32,319 bases of DNA from the NCBI GenBank assembly GCA_937893945.1, contig CALCTA010000031.1:1-32319 (forward strand), given 5' to 3'. Position numbers and translations under genes: made by a program. The notes beneath the pieces are model-generated. The model saw only the letters and a list, made by a program, of their open reading frames with translations. It did not search any database and had not been told where the DNA came from. Below are positions 14,165 to 22,307 of the stretch, piece after piece; position 1 is the stretch's first letter; every line of letters begins with the position of its first letter. Origin of the DNA: an uncultured Clostridia bacterium. GTDB taxonomy: Bacteria; Bacillota; Clostridia; Oscillospirales; CAG-272.

Positions 14165-16096
14165 TTAGCAGTACCTCATAGTACCCTTGTACTCAAGGAG
14201 CTTTATAAAGAGACCGCCCTGTACTGTACGGTTGCGGAAGCTCTTTTCAATATTGCCTGAGGGATAAACTTTGTGCTCACCTGTGGTGGTGTAGTACCAG
14301 TCAGTCATAGGTACTCGTGAGGGAGAATCGTTAAAGAACTTCCAAAGGGGAGCGACAAATTCCTCAAATGCCTCACGGTCGGCAGTGAGGGTGGCGGTCC
14401 ATACGAGCCAGTCGCTCTTGGTGTAGTCTGATCTTGAGTCGAGGGGGAGACCGTAAGAGTTGACGTGCTTCTTGTAGCTTGCGAACTCGGATTCTATAAC
14501 GCATCTCGGCATGATATCTGTGCCGAAGAGCTTATCCCAGACAATGTTGTACTTCATACTGAAGGTATCGGGAGCATCGAACGCGAGTCTGTAGCTTCCG
14601 TCGCCGTTGGATGCGCGCTCTGCCCAATCAAGTGCCATATCTCTTGCGAGCTTGAGGTACTTGCGCTCTTCCTTCTTCTTGCCGTTCATGCCGTATATGA
14701 TGGCAAGTCCTGCGATGCCCATAATAGCCTTGAGGGAGAGGTTGCAGTTGTGCGCGAGATGTCCTGCGAAGTCGTCGGTGCAAAGCTGATTTTCGGGATC
14801 TCTGCCGTTGTCTACGAGATATTTCACCCAATCCTTGAGAATATCGAGATGCTCGTTTGCAAATGCGGTACTCTTGGTAGCGAGCGCGACTGTTGCTTCC
14901 ATAACGAGCATATTTCCACACTCCTCTACGGGCATCTGCTTATGGAACATAAGCTCGCCTGTTTCACGGTTGAGTCCGTACACCTGACCGTTGAGTATGG
15001 GGTACTGACCTGCGTCGTGGGGAGCAAAATCGTACTTCCACGCCTCAGAGCGTGTGAATTTGTAGATGGGGCGCATCATACCCTTAACGAGCTCGGGATT
15101 GTAGATAAGGAAAAGAGGAATTGAGGGGTAGCTTACGTCAACCGTAGCGGCACAACCGTTGGAGAAGCATTCCTTGGATATGAAAAGGACCTCTCCGTCA
15201 TCGTCAAGAACCAGCTTGTGCGCGGCAACTGCCTGACGGTACGCAAGCTCGAGTATCTCAGCGTACTTCTCTCCGCCTGCTCTTACCGAATCAATGAACA
15301 TTCTGTCGGCAAATTCGGAGCATTTTTTCATTACTGTCTTATAATCCGCGTGAGCCTTGACTATCTCTGCGGTGATGGGAGAGCCGTCCTTGTTCCAATA
15401 TGAGCGAAGATGCTTACCAAAGTACTCGATACTGTATATGTCGTCGTAAGCAAAGGTGATGAGAGCAGATTTTTTAAGCTCGAGGTCGGTGCTTACGTAT
15501 GTGGGATCGTCTCCCTCGCCGAGCTCTACCGATGCAGTTCCCTCAGAGGTGAGATAGAAATAACCCCAATTGATTCGGTGATCGTCTCCCGAACCCGAAA
15601 TAATATTCTGAGCTACCGTGCCTACTCTTACGCTTTGAAGCTTGCCGAGATCAACAAGCTCGCAGGCAACCGGCTCGGACTTCGTTCTGTTGGTGCAGAT
15701 CTCCTCTGCTACCGAGATCTTTACTTTTATTTGATGCTTCTTTTTATCGGTGCTCTCGCTCTGAAGCTCAAGATAGCTTACGGGACGGGTGAGCAGATAG
15801 AGATCGTTTATAAGTATGGGGGAAGTGAATATCGCCTTGATACGTACGCCTGCTGCCTCAAATACGTAGGTTGTGGAAAAAGCGTTGCAGTCGGCAGAGA
15901 TCTGCTTCATTGCGGGGAGGTCGTTCTTGCCGATAAAGCGGTAGTCAGCTCCGTCGATGCTTGCAACTCCGATCATACGGTTGGGTCTGTTCGTCCAATG
16001 TACTGTATCCGTATCGGTGAGCTTGTCTGATGATGACCATACGCTGAAAAAAGGGTCAATGGTGATAAGGGGATAAGAGGGTGCTCTGAGCTTCAT
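14165..16096 (-). CDS. GtaA-like protein (DUF4964-DUF5127-DUF4965-DUF1793 glutaminase family)
   Basis: A 643-residue protein whose N-terminus (RAPSYPLITIDPFFSVWS...TVHWT) matches the DUF4964 segment of the glutaminase A family, followed by a beta-sandwich and, from about residue 300, a large alpha/alpha-barrel-like region (AYRQAVAAHKL, YPSIPLFL, ECGNMLVMEA, NCNLSLKAIMGI). Fungal GtaA is a secreted glutaminase; bacterial members are widespread and mostly uncharacterised, and their fold resembles glycoside hydrolases. This copy has no signal peptide, so it should be cytosolic, where it could act on an imported product. Start ATG 16096 is 6 nt after AAAGGAG; the upstream in-frame extension has no support. 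Family call firm, activity open. Confidence 0.85.
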   Translation of the reverse strand: MKLRAPSYPLITIDPFFSVWSSSDKLTDTDTVHWTNRPNRMIGVASIDGADYRFIGKNDLPAMKQISADCNAFSTTYVFEAAGVRIKAIFTSPILINDLYLLTRPVSYLELQSESTDKKKHQIKVKISVAEEICTNRTKSEPVACELVDLGKLQSVRVGTVAQNIISGSGDDHRINWGYFYLTSEGTASVELGEGDDPTYVSTDLELKKSALITFAYDDIYSIEYFGKHLRSYWNKDGSPITAEIVKAHADYKTVMKKCSEFADRMFIDSVRAGGEKYAEILELAYRQAVAAHKLVLDDDGEVLFISKECFSNGCAATVDVSYPSIPLFLIYNPELVKGMMRPIYKFTRSEAWKYDFAPHDAGQYPILNGQVYGLNRETGELMFHKQMPVEECGNMLVMEATVALATKSTAFANEHLDILKDWVKYLVDNGRDPENQLCTDDFAGHLAHNCNLSLKAIMGIAGLAIIYGMNGKKKEERKYLKLARDMALDWAERASNGDGSYRLAFDAPDTFSMKYNIVWDKLFGTDIMPRCVIESEFASYKKHVNSYGLPLDSRSDYTKSDWLVWTATLTADREAFEEFVAPLWKFFNDSPSRVPMTDWYYTTTGEHKVYPSGNIEKSFRNRTVQGGLFIKLLEYKGTMRYC

Positions 16097-16254
16097 AACT
16101 GTCTCCTTTATGATTGTATTTATTATCACAATAAATTCTTTGATAATCTTGATTATATTGGAGTTTGCGGTGATATTGCTATAAAAAACATCACAAAAAC
16201 GAATCTTGTAACAATACGCGTTGGCGTGCTTTTTGATATGCAGATCTTGCTTTT
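16097..16254 (-). promoter_or_regulatory. Long structured leader of the GtaA-like gene
   Basis: The predicted transcript has about 155 nt before the start codon. It contains several arms: GTGCTT/AAGCAC (16226-16231 with 16255-16260, partly at the start site), GTGAT/ATCAC (16170-16174 with 16190-16194), and AT-rich TTATC/GATAA repeats near 16130-16150. No known riboswitch was recognised. Confidence 0.3.
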
Positions 16255-16260
16255 AAGCAC

Positions 16261-16289
16261 ATTATAACATAAAAAAATTCCTTTTGCAA
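16261..16289 (-). promoter_or_regulatory. Promoter of the GtaA-like gene
   Basis: On the minus strand, -35 TTGCAA (16284-16289), 17-bp spacer, -10 TATAAT (16261-16266). Confidence 0.75.
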
Positions 16290-16320
16290 CAATAAAAGAA
16301 AAATAATTTACTCAAAGCTA

Positions 16321-16349
16321 TTGAAAAAATAAGGATTTTGAGGTATAAT
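16321..16349 (+). promoter_or_regulatory. Promoter of the sufC-sufB-like operon
   Basis: -35 TTGAAA (16321-16326), 17-bp spacer, -10 TATAAT (16344-16349). It diverges from the GtaA-like promoter, with only about 30 bp between the -35 boxes. Confidence 0.75.
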
Positions 16350-16389
16350 AAAATGGTGGGAAAACAATAAAATAATGATTTTATATAAG

Positions 16390-16408
16390 GCGAAAAGCTG
16401 CTTTTCGC
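16390..16408 (+). promoter_or_regulatory. Leader hairpin next to the sufC ribosome site
   Basis: GCGAAAAG (16390-16397) and CTTTTCGC (16401-16408) form an 8-bp stem with a 3-nt loop, ending only a few nt before the AAAAGGAGA ribosome site. It is well placed to influence ribosome loading or mRNA decay. Confidence 0.45.
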
Positions 16409-16424
16409 TAAAAAGGAGAAACAA

Positions 16425-17132
16425 ATGTTAGAGTTCAGAAACGTATCCTACTCGGTGGCGGGTAAGGATATACTTAAGAATATAAGTCTGACGATAGACG
16501 ATAGATTTGTCGCTATCACTGGCCCTAACGGAAGCGGAAAATCCACTATGGCTAAGCTCATAGCGGGAATAATAAAGCCTACCGAGGGCAGCATATTTAT
16601 GGACGGTGTCGATATCACCGACCTTTCTATCACAGAACGCGCAAGGGCAGGCATCAGCTTTGCGTTTCAGCAGCCCGTGCGCTTCAAGGGAATCACCGTC
16701 AGAGATCTTATTTCTCTTGCGGCAGGTAAAAACACGAGCATTGCCGAGGCTTGCTCTTATCTCTCCGAGGTAGGTCTTTGCGCGAAGGATTACGTTAACC
16801 GTGAGGTTGACGGATCTCTTTCGGGCGGCGAGCTCAAGCGCATAGAAATAGCTATGATAAATGCCAGAGGAACCAAGCTTTCTGTTTTTGACGAGCCTGA
16901 GGCGGGAATAGACCTTTGGAGCTTCAACAATCTTATCAAGGTATTTGAAAAAATGCACGAGCGCACCAAGGGTATGATAATCATCATCTCCCACCAGGAG
17001 AGGATACTCAATATCTCGGACAAGATAATCGTCCTTGCCAACGGTGGCATTGCTGAGTACGGCGACCGCGAGGAAGTATTCCCCAAGCTCATGAATGTCC
17101 GCTCGGGATGTAACTTTACTAAAAATTCTTAA
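16425..17132 (+). CDS. sufC: SufC-type ABC ATPase for Fe-S cluster assembly
   Basis: Cytosolic ATPase that powers Fe-S cluster building on its SufB/D-like partner. At 235 residues it has Walker A GPNGSGKST (Lys39), a Q-loop FAFQQPVRFKGI, signature LSGGELKRIEIA, Walker B and D-loop LSVFDEPEAGIDL, and the switch His in ISHQE. The signature with Lys-Arg after LSGGE and the DEPEAGID box are SufC-like rather than of importer ATPases, and the next gene confirms this. It lacks the usual sufD, sufS and sufU companions. The ATG follows AAAAGGAGA. A generic ABC ATPase is the only alternative and is unlikely. Confidence 0.93.
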   Translation: MLEFRNVSYSVAGKDILKNISLTIDDRFVAITGPNGSGKSTMAKLIAGIIKPTEGSIFMDGVDITDLSITERARAGISFAFQQPVRFKGITVRDLISLAAGKNTSIAEACSYLSEVGLCAKDYVNREVDGSLSGGELKRIEIAMINARGTKLSVFDEPEAGIDLWSFNNLIKVFEKMHERTKGMIIIISHQERILNISDKIIVLANGGIAEYGDREEVFPKLMNVRSGCNFTKNS

Positions 17133-17144
17133 GGAGGAGAGCGT

Positions 17145-18062
17145 ATGGATAGCATTCAGAAGAAGCTGCTCGCAGAGGTAGCGGATTTGCACGATGTGCC
17201 TCAAGGCGCATATTCACTTCGTATAAACGGAAGCCTTTACGGTAAGAACTCCTCGGAGAATATAGAAATAGTCGCAAAAGAGGACAAGCCCGGTATAGAT
17301 ATATACGTGAAGGCGGGAACTAAGAACGAAAGTCTTCACATTCCCGTAATACTTTCACAAAGCGGCCTTAAGGAGCTTGTATATAACGATTTTCATATAG
17401 GCGAGGATTGTGATGTAACTATAGTAGCGGGATGCGGCATACACAACGGTGGAGACGCGGCGTCCGAGCATAGCGGCATACACGCGTTCTATGTGTCGAA
17501 AAATGCAAAAATCAAATACGTGGAGAAGCACTACGGTCAGGGCGACGGCAACGGCGAGAATATTATGAACCCCACCACTTACGTTGAACTAGCCGAAAAC
17601 TCTCATATGGAGATGGAGACCGTTCAGATAAAGGGTGTTGATTCCACTTATAGAAAAACTATTGCAAAAGTGTCAAAAAATGCAACTCTCGTTGTGCATG
17701 AAAAGATAATGACACACGGTAAGCAGGTGGCGGATACCGAGTTTGAGGTAGAGCTTAACGGCGAAAATTCGGGTACACACGTTATCTCCCGTGCTGTAGC
17801 AAGAGATCAGTCCAAGCAGAAGTTCCTCTCAGTCATCAAGGGCAACAACAAGTGCTCGGGACACACCGAATGTGATGCTATTATCATGGATAACGCTACC
17901 GTGGCTGCTATCCCTGAGATCCTCGCGGTGAACCCCGATGCTTCTTTGATACACGAGGCGGCTATCGGTAAGATAGCGGGTGAGCAGCTTATTAAGCTGA
18001 TGACTCTCGGACTTACCGAAAAAGAGGCAGAGGAAGAGATAGTCAACGGATTCCTTAGATAA
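17145..18062 (+). CDS. SufB/SufD-like scaffold protein (minimal SUF/SmsB type)
   Basis: Scaffold partner of SufC. The 305 residues are far shorter than SufB (about 470) or SufD (about 420) and consist almost only of the beta-helix core and the C-terminal SufC-binding helices (IHEAAIGKIAGEQLIKLMTLGLTEKEAEEEIVNGFL). The gene starts 12 nt after sufC with AAGGAGG at 7 nt. By my manual alignment the position of E. coli SufB Cys405 is Ala261, while the nearby His (His270) is kept and a different Cys (Cys243, in GHTECDAI) is present. Together with sufC this matches the two-gene minimal SUF (SMS/SufCB) systems known from archaea and some anaerobes. It may act as a homodimer with two SufC. Confidence 0.9.
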   Translation: MDSIQKKLLAEVADLHDVPQGAYSLRINGSLYGKNSSENIEIVAKEDKPGIDIYVKAGTKNESLHIPVILSQSGLKELVYNDFHIGEDCDVTIVAGCGIHNGGDAASEHSGIHAFYVSKNAKIKYVEKHYGQGDGNGENIMNPTTYVELAENSHMEMETVQIKGVDSTYRKTIAKVSKNATLVVHEKIMTHGKQVADTEFEVELNGENSGTHVISRAVARDQSKQKFLSVIKGNNKCSGHTECDAIIMDNATVAAIPEILAVNPDASLIHEAAIGKIAGEQLIKLMTLGLTEKEAEEEIVNGFLR

Positions 18063-18088
18063 TTCCAAATTCTTTGAACTTGAATAAG

Positions 18089-18137
18089 AGCGGCGATGCG
18101 GCGCACTGTACGTGCGATCCGCATCGCCGCTTTTTTT
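18089..18137 (+). terminator. Terminator after the sufCB operon
   Basis: A 13-bp GC-rich stem (18089-18101 with 18119-18131) is extended by an inner CGCAC/GTGCG stem (18102-18106 with 18112-18116) with a 5-nt loop and a 2-nt bulge, then seven T residues and a further T-run. Confidence 0.93.
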
Positions 18138-18387
18138 GTTTTTTTGGCGATTAAACAGAAAAAGACATGCGTGTGGAAAAGAGAGAAAGAAATGTAAAAA
18201 AATAGATTTTAATGCGACTTTTTGGAACTATTTGGCGCAAACAATATGTATAAGGTGAAAAAAGAGTGAAAAAATCGAGTTTTTTACGGGTGCTTAAAAT
18301 GTAGAAAAAATGAGTCGATTTTTGTATAAAAGTAACAAACATTTAGCTAATTGTTACAATGGAAGCGCTTTTTCATAAAAATGGCGG

Positions 18388-18404
18388 AGTAAATGTCATT
18401 TACC
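18388..18404. promoter_or_regulatory. 17-bp palindromic operator candidate, copy 1
   Basis: AGTAAATGTCATTTACC: arms GTAAAT and ATTTAC around a 3-bp centre. The centre (18396) lies 103 bp, close to ten helical turns, before the centre of copy 2. Confidence 0.5.
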
Positions 18405-18490
18405 TATAAAGTAACTAAAAGAAAGCTTAAAAATCTTGTGGTGCATTTGCACAAAAATGAGCAAGCAACAAACAAATGCTTGGAGATAGA

Positions 18491-18507
18491 GGTAAATTAA
18501 ATTTACC
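18491..18507. promoter_or_regulatory. 17-bp palindromic operator candidate, copy 2
   Basis: GGTAAATTAAATTTACC is a perfect palindrome around A18499. It shares the (A/G)GTAAAT-N3-ATTTACC pattern of copy 1. A related shorter palindrome, TGGTAAAATACCA, covers the -10 box at 18640-18652, 147 bp further on. Confidence 0.55.
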
Positions 18508-18619
18508 ATCAAGGCAATTGCGATTTGTCAAGTCTTAATTTTGCCGATTTTGAAAAAGCGGGTAAAAAAATCATCCTTTATTTGCCCTTGCGGTGAGACT
18601 TGAAATTCAAAATGTTTTC

Positions 18620-18652
18620 TTGACTTTTTTCTTATTATATGGTAAAATACCA
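18620..18652 (+). promoter_or_regulatory. Promoter of the glycan ABC operon with overlapping palindrome
   Basis: -35 TTGACT (18620-18625), 17-bp spacer, -10 TAAAAT (18643-18648). The palindrome TGGTAAAATACCA (18640-18652) encloses the -10 box, a natural place for a repressor to act. Confidence 0.7.
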
Positions 18653-18688
18653 CCATAGTTTTAACCACTTGGTAGGAGGAAATTCTAA

Positions 18689-21600
18689 ATGAAAACCACG
18701 AAATTTCAAAGATTAACGGCTTTGATATTGGCTATGACGTTCCTTCTCTGCGGAAGCACCCTCACCGCGTCTGCGGCGAGCAACGATTCCGAGGGAAGTG
18801 AGCTCAACCATATCAAGGAGTTGCTGAATGCGATTTCGTACAGTGAGTACATGAAGGAGTACACCAGCAAGGGTGAGCTCGAGAAGGAAGAGGATGGCGA
18901 CGATGCGACCAATCCCAACTACTTCGACTTAGTTCCCAATGCAAGCTCCTCAATAGTCCTTGAAGGCCTTGACGGTGTCTATGTCAATCCTATGGGCGAC
19001 GTGCTCGAGTACGATCCCGATGCAGCTCTTGCACCCGGAGACGCTACCCCTAAGGACGAAAAGCCTTACAAATTCTCCGATGGAGTAAAGGAAGGCCTTA
19101 TGGTGCCTGATACGGGTACGGTTACATGGACTATCGCGGCAGACGATGTGAACGCAATAAAGTCGCCCGCACGCTACAGTCTCTCAATTGAATACTATCC
19201 GATCGCGAATAAATCCGCTTCGATCGAGAGAGTGTTTATGATCAACGACGAGGTTCCTTTCGCAGAGGCTCGTTACCTTACTATTTCTAAGATTTGGTCA
19301 ACTCCTTTCCCTGATGCTAACATCAAGGTGGAGAAGGGAATGACCGCTGCGGAGCTTATCGCTGAAGCTAAGGCGGCAGGCTTTACCGAAGCAAAGGAAG
19401 TAGTAGATAAGGATGGAAACACCTGCGTTGCTATCAGCTACCCTGAAAAGTGGACTGAGGCCTCGACTAAGTTTGTAAACGACTACACGGTTCGTTTCTT
19501 CACGGCAGATACCGATAAGAACGAGATCCGTGAGAGCCTTGTTCAGAGCCCTGCTTGGAACACCTATATATTTAAGGATTCCAACGGCTTCCTTCAGACA
19601 CCCTTTGAGTTCGTTATCGCTCCCGATGAAGACGGAAAGGTAACGCTTACGCTTGAAGGCGTTAACGAGCCTATCGTTATCTCCAAGCTCTGCCTCACTC
19701 CTTGTGAGAGCTTCCGCTCCTACGAGGATTACCGTGAACAGTACGGTAAGTATGGCAAGGGCGAAGGTGTTCTGAAAATTGAGGCGGAATATTTCTCAGA
19801 TTCCTCTAACCAGACGATATATCCCATTTCTGATACTACCAGCGCGGCTAACTCTCCCAGCGCTACCGACAGAACCTTGCTTAACGCTGTCGGCGGTGAG
19901 AAGTGGCAGAACGTAGGTCAGTGGATAGAGTACAACTTCACCGTAAGCAAGAGCGGTAACTACAATATAGTTACACGCTACAAGCAGAATATCCTCGACG
20001 GTATGGCTACCTCGAGAATACTTTGCCTCTACAGCGATGAGACCGTCGCTGAGGGTGAGGACGGCTATTACAACGGTGTTCCTTTTGATGAGGCAACAAG
20101 ACTGAAGTTCAACTATTCTGACGATTGGCAGAGCGCTCCTTTGAGCGACGGCAACACCAACTTTGAGTTCTACTTCAAGGAAGGCGTTACTTACACTCTC
20201 CGTCTTGAGATATCTCTTGGCGCGATGGGCTCTACCGTAAGCAGAGTTCAGGAATCGCTTGACGCTATCAACAACGACTACCTCAAGATCCTTAAGCTCA
20301 CAGGTACAAGCCCTGACGAGTTCGCTGATTACGGCTTCTATGAGAAGATACCGGACACCATGGCGGATATGTGGAATCAGCACGAGGAGATCGAGGAAAT
20401 CATAGCTGTCATGCTTCAGGATGCTTCCAAGAGCTCCATGACCGCGACTCTTCAGAACGTTTCTGACCTTCTCCGCGATATGAGTAAGGAAGAGGCGGCA
20501 GTTGCTAAGAACCTCAGCCAGCTGAAGACCTATATCGGTTCTCTCGGTACATGGCTCGGCGACGCTAAGACTCAGCCTCTTACACTTGACTGCGTAGTTA
20601 TTCAGAGCGCTGACGAGGAGCTTCCTAAGGCAAACGCGAACTTCTTCCAGGCACTCTGGCACGAGATCTCGGGCTTCATACAGAGCTTCTTCCGTAACTA
20701 CGACCGTATGGGCGCTCTTACCGACGAGGCAGCTGAGGACAGCGTTGAGGTATGGATAGCAACCGGTCGAGATCAGTCTCAGGTTATCAGAAACCTCATT
20801 AATAATAACTTCACCAAGGAACACGGCGTAACCGTTAACCTCCGTCTCGTTGCGGGCGGCACGCTCCTTCCTTCGATCCTTGCAAAGCAGGGCCCTGACG
20901 TTTACCTCGGACTTGCCGCGGGCGACGTAATCAACTACGCTATCCGTGGCGCGCTTGAGTCGGTTGAAGGAATGGAAGGCTTCGATGAGGTTACCGCTGA
21001 CTTCAACGAATCGGCAATGATAGTTCTTCAGATGGAGGACGCGTACGGCGTTAACCGTTGCTACGGTCTCCCTGAGACACAGAGCTTCGCGATGATGTTC
21101 GTTCGTGAGGACGTTCTTGCAGAGCTTGAAATCGAGGTTCCTCGCACTTGGGACGACGTTAAGGAAGCTATCCCCGTTCTCCAGGCTAACAACATGGAGA
21201 TCGCGATGATCAACGACAGTAACATCTTTATATATCAGATGGGCGGAGAGCTCTTCGCTGACGGCGGTATGAGAATCAACCTTGATTCCAACCTTGCTCT
21301 GACCGCGTTTGAGGACATGTGTGCAATGTACACCATGTATTCCTTCCCCTATCAGTATGACTTCGCAAACCGTTTCAGAACAGGTGAAATGCCTATCGGA
21401 TTCGGTGATTACACAGGCACCTACAACCAGCTTAAGGTATTCGCAACCGAGATCGAGGGACTTTGGTCCTTCTATCCGCTGCCCGGTATAGCTGACGCCG
21501 ACGGAAACGTCAAGTGCGACTCGGTTTCGGGCGTAGGCGCGATCTCAATGATCGACGGCTGTGAGGATCAGAAGAGAGCTTGGACATTTATGAAGTGGTA

Positions 21601-22270
21601 CGTTGGCGACTCCTGCCAGATCGACTACTCCAACGAAATGGCAGCGATCCTCGGTCCTTCTGCAAAGCACCCGACGGCAAACATCTCCGCTCTTGAGAGC
21701 TTGCCTTGGACCAGAGCAGAGTACGAGCAGATCAAGTACCAGTTCGACAACCTTGCTTCTATTCCTAACTATCCCGGCGCATACATCGTAGGACGTTATA
21801 CAAAGTTTGCATTCCTTGATGCGTACAATGACAACCAGAACCCCGTAACCAGCCTTCTCGGATACATTGATTATATTAATGATGAGATCACGAGAAAGCG
21901 TGAGGAGTTCGACCTTGAGGCTCTCGATAAAGAGGCTGAGCAGACTACTCTCGCAGTAAGACGTATGCAGCAGGCTGAGGAAGCCTTGAAGAAGGCTAAG
22001 GAAGACAGCCGCTACTCCGCTTCTTACGACGCAAAGCTTGAAGAGATATTCAAGGAGATCTCCGGTTACAGCACTGAGGACTACGACAGACTCAGAGAGC
22101 TTGCCGCTGACCTTACCGCGCTTAACTCGGATCTCTTCGGTACGGGCAACAGAGAAACAGATATTGAAATGGACGCAGAGCTTGAAAAGGAAAAGATCTA
22201 CAAGGCTGCATTCTATCTCGTTGACGCAGCTAAGTGGCTTGAAACCTACGAGGCTTATAAATACGCATAA
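18689..22270 (+). CDS. Giant secreted family 1 solute-binding protein with CBM6/35-like module
   Basis: A 1193-residue exported protein that should bind the substrate for the permeases that follow. A signal peptide (MKTTKFQRL then a hydrophobic core, cleavage likely after ASA near residue 29) lacks a lipobox, because the only Cys is preceded by Phe-Leu-Leu. Residues about 365-512 look like a CBM6/35 jelly roll (starts EAEYFSD; GQWIEYNFTVSKSGNYNIVTRY). A helical linker covers about 540-640. Residues about 684-1060 are a family 1 extracellular solute-binding domain (VEVWIATGRDQSQVIRNLIN, GPDVYLGLAAGDVINYA, PRTWDDVKEAIPVLQ). The last ~130 residues are a charged coiled coil. Ordinary sugar-binding lipoproteins have 400-550 residues. 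The function of residues 30-360 is not recognised. Ribosome site TAGGAGG, 9 nt spacing. Confidence 0.88.
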   Translation: MKTTKFQRLTALILAMTFLLCGSTLTASAASNDSEGSELNHIKELLNAISYSEYMKEYTSKGELEKEEDGDDATNPNYFDLVPNASSSIVLEGLDGVYVNPMGDVLEYDPDAALAPGDATPKDEKPYKFSDGVKEGLMVPDTGTVTWTIAADDVNAIKSPARYSLSIEYYPIANKSASIERVFMINDEVPFAEARYLTISKIWSTPFPDANIKVEKGMTAAELIAEAKAAGFTEAKEVVDKDGNTCVAISYPEKWTEASTKFVNDYTVRFFTADTDKNEIRESLVQSPAWNTYIFKDSNGFLQTPFEFVIAPDEDGKVTLTLEGVNEPIVISKLCLTPCESFRSYEDYREQYGKYGKGEGVLKIEAEYFSDSSNQTIYPISDTTSAANSPSATDRTLLNAVGGEKWQNVGQWIEYNFTVSKSGNYNIVTRYKQNILDGMATSRILCLYSDETVAEGEDGYYNGVPFDEATRLKFNYSDDWQSAPLSDGNTNFEFYFKEGVTYTLRLEISLGAMGSTVSRVQESLDAINNDYLKILKLTGTSPDEFADYGFYEKIPDTMADMWNQHEEIEEIIAVMLQDASKSSMTATLQNVSDLLRDMSKEEAAVAKNLSQLKTYIGSLGTWLGDAKTQPLTLDCVVIQSADEELPKANANFFQALWHEISGFIQSFFRNYDRMGALTDEAAEDSVEVWIATGRDQSQVIRNLINNNFTKEHGVTVNLRLVAGGTLLPSILAKQGPDVYLGLAAGDVINYAIRGALESVEGMEGFDEVTADFNESAMIVLQMEDAYGVNRCYGLPETQSFAMMFVREDVLAELEIEVPRTWDDVKEAIPVLQANNMEIAMINDSNIFIYQMGGELFADGGMRINLDSNLALTAFEDMCAMYTMYSFPYQYDFANRFRTGEMPIGFGDYTGTYNQLKVFATEIEGLWSFYPLPGIADADGNVKCDSVSGVGAISMIDGCEDQKRAWTFMKWYVGDSCQIDYSNEMAAILGPSAKHPTANISALESLPWTRAEYEQIKYQFDNLASIPNYPGAYIVGRYTKFAFLDAYNDNQNPVTSLLGYIDYINDEITRKREEFDLEALDKEAEQTTLAVRRMQQAEEALKKAKEDSRYSASYDAKLEEIFKEISGYSTEDYDRLRELAADLTALNSDLFGTGNRETDIEMDAELEKEKIYKAAFYLVDAAKWLETYEAYKYA

Positions 22271-22307
22271 TTTGGATATTTGTATTAATATTTAAGGAGA
22301 AAAACTC

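Larger units (their letters stand above)
18140..18619 (+). promoter_or_regulatory. AT-rich regulatory region upstream of the glycan ABC locus
   Basis: About 480 nt without a credible gene. Its first half (18140-18330) is A-rich and shows nothing specific. The second half is dense in inverted repeats: GTAACAA/TTGTTAC (18332-18338 with 18351-18357), a LacI/CcpA-like core AAGCGCTT (18363-18370), two copies of a 17-bp palindrome (18388-18404 and 18491-18507), GTGCA/TGCAC (18441-18452), CAAGCA/TGCTTG (18462-18467 with 18477-18482), GCAATTGC (18514-18521) and GGGTAAA/TTTGCCC (18560-18566 with 18581-18587). This suggests a control region with several operators. Confidence 0.55.

Noticed and set aside
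18151..18342. Short minus-strand open frame in the regulatory region
   Set aside because: 63 codons of Phe/Lys/Ser-rich sequence typical of AT-rich noncoding DNA, with no ribosome site.
18361..18376. True CcpA cre site
   Set aside because: The core AAGCGCTT fits, but the right half departs from the cre consensus and the site is about 260 bp before the promoter. Kept only as a LacI-like element in the operator region.
19796..20824. Minus-strand frame of over 340 codons inside the solute-binding protein gene
   Set aside because: Antisense to a coherent CBM and linker region and without motifs or a ribosome site.
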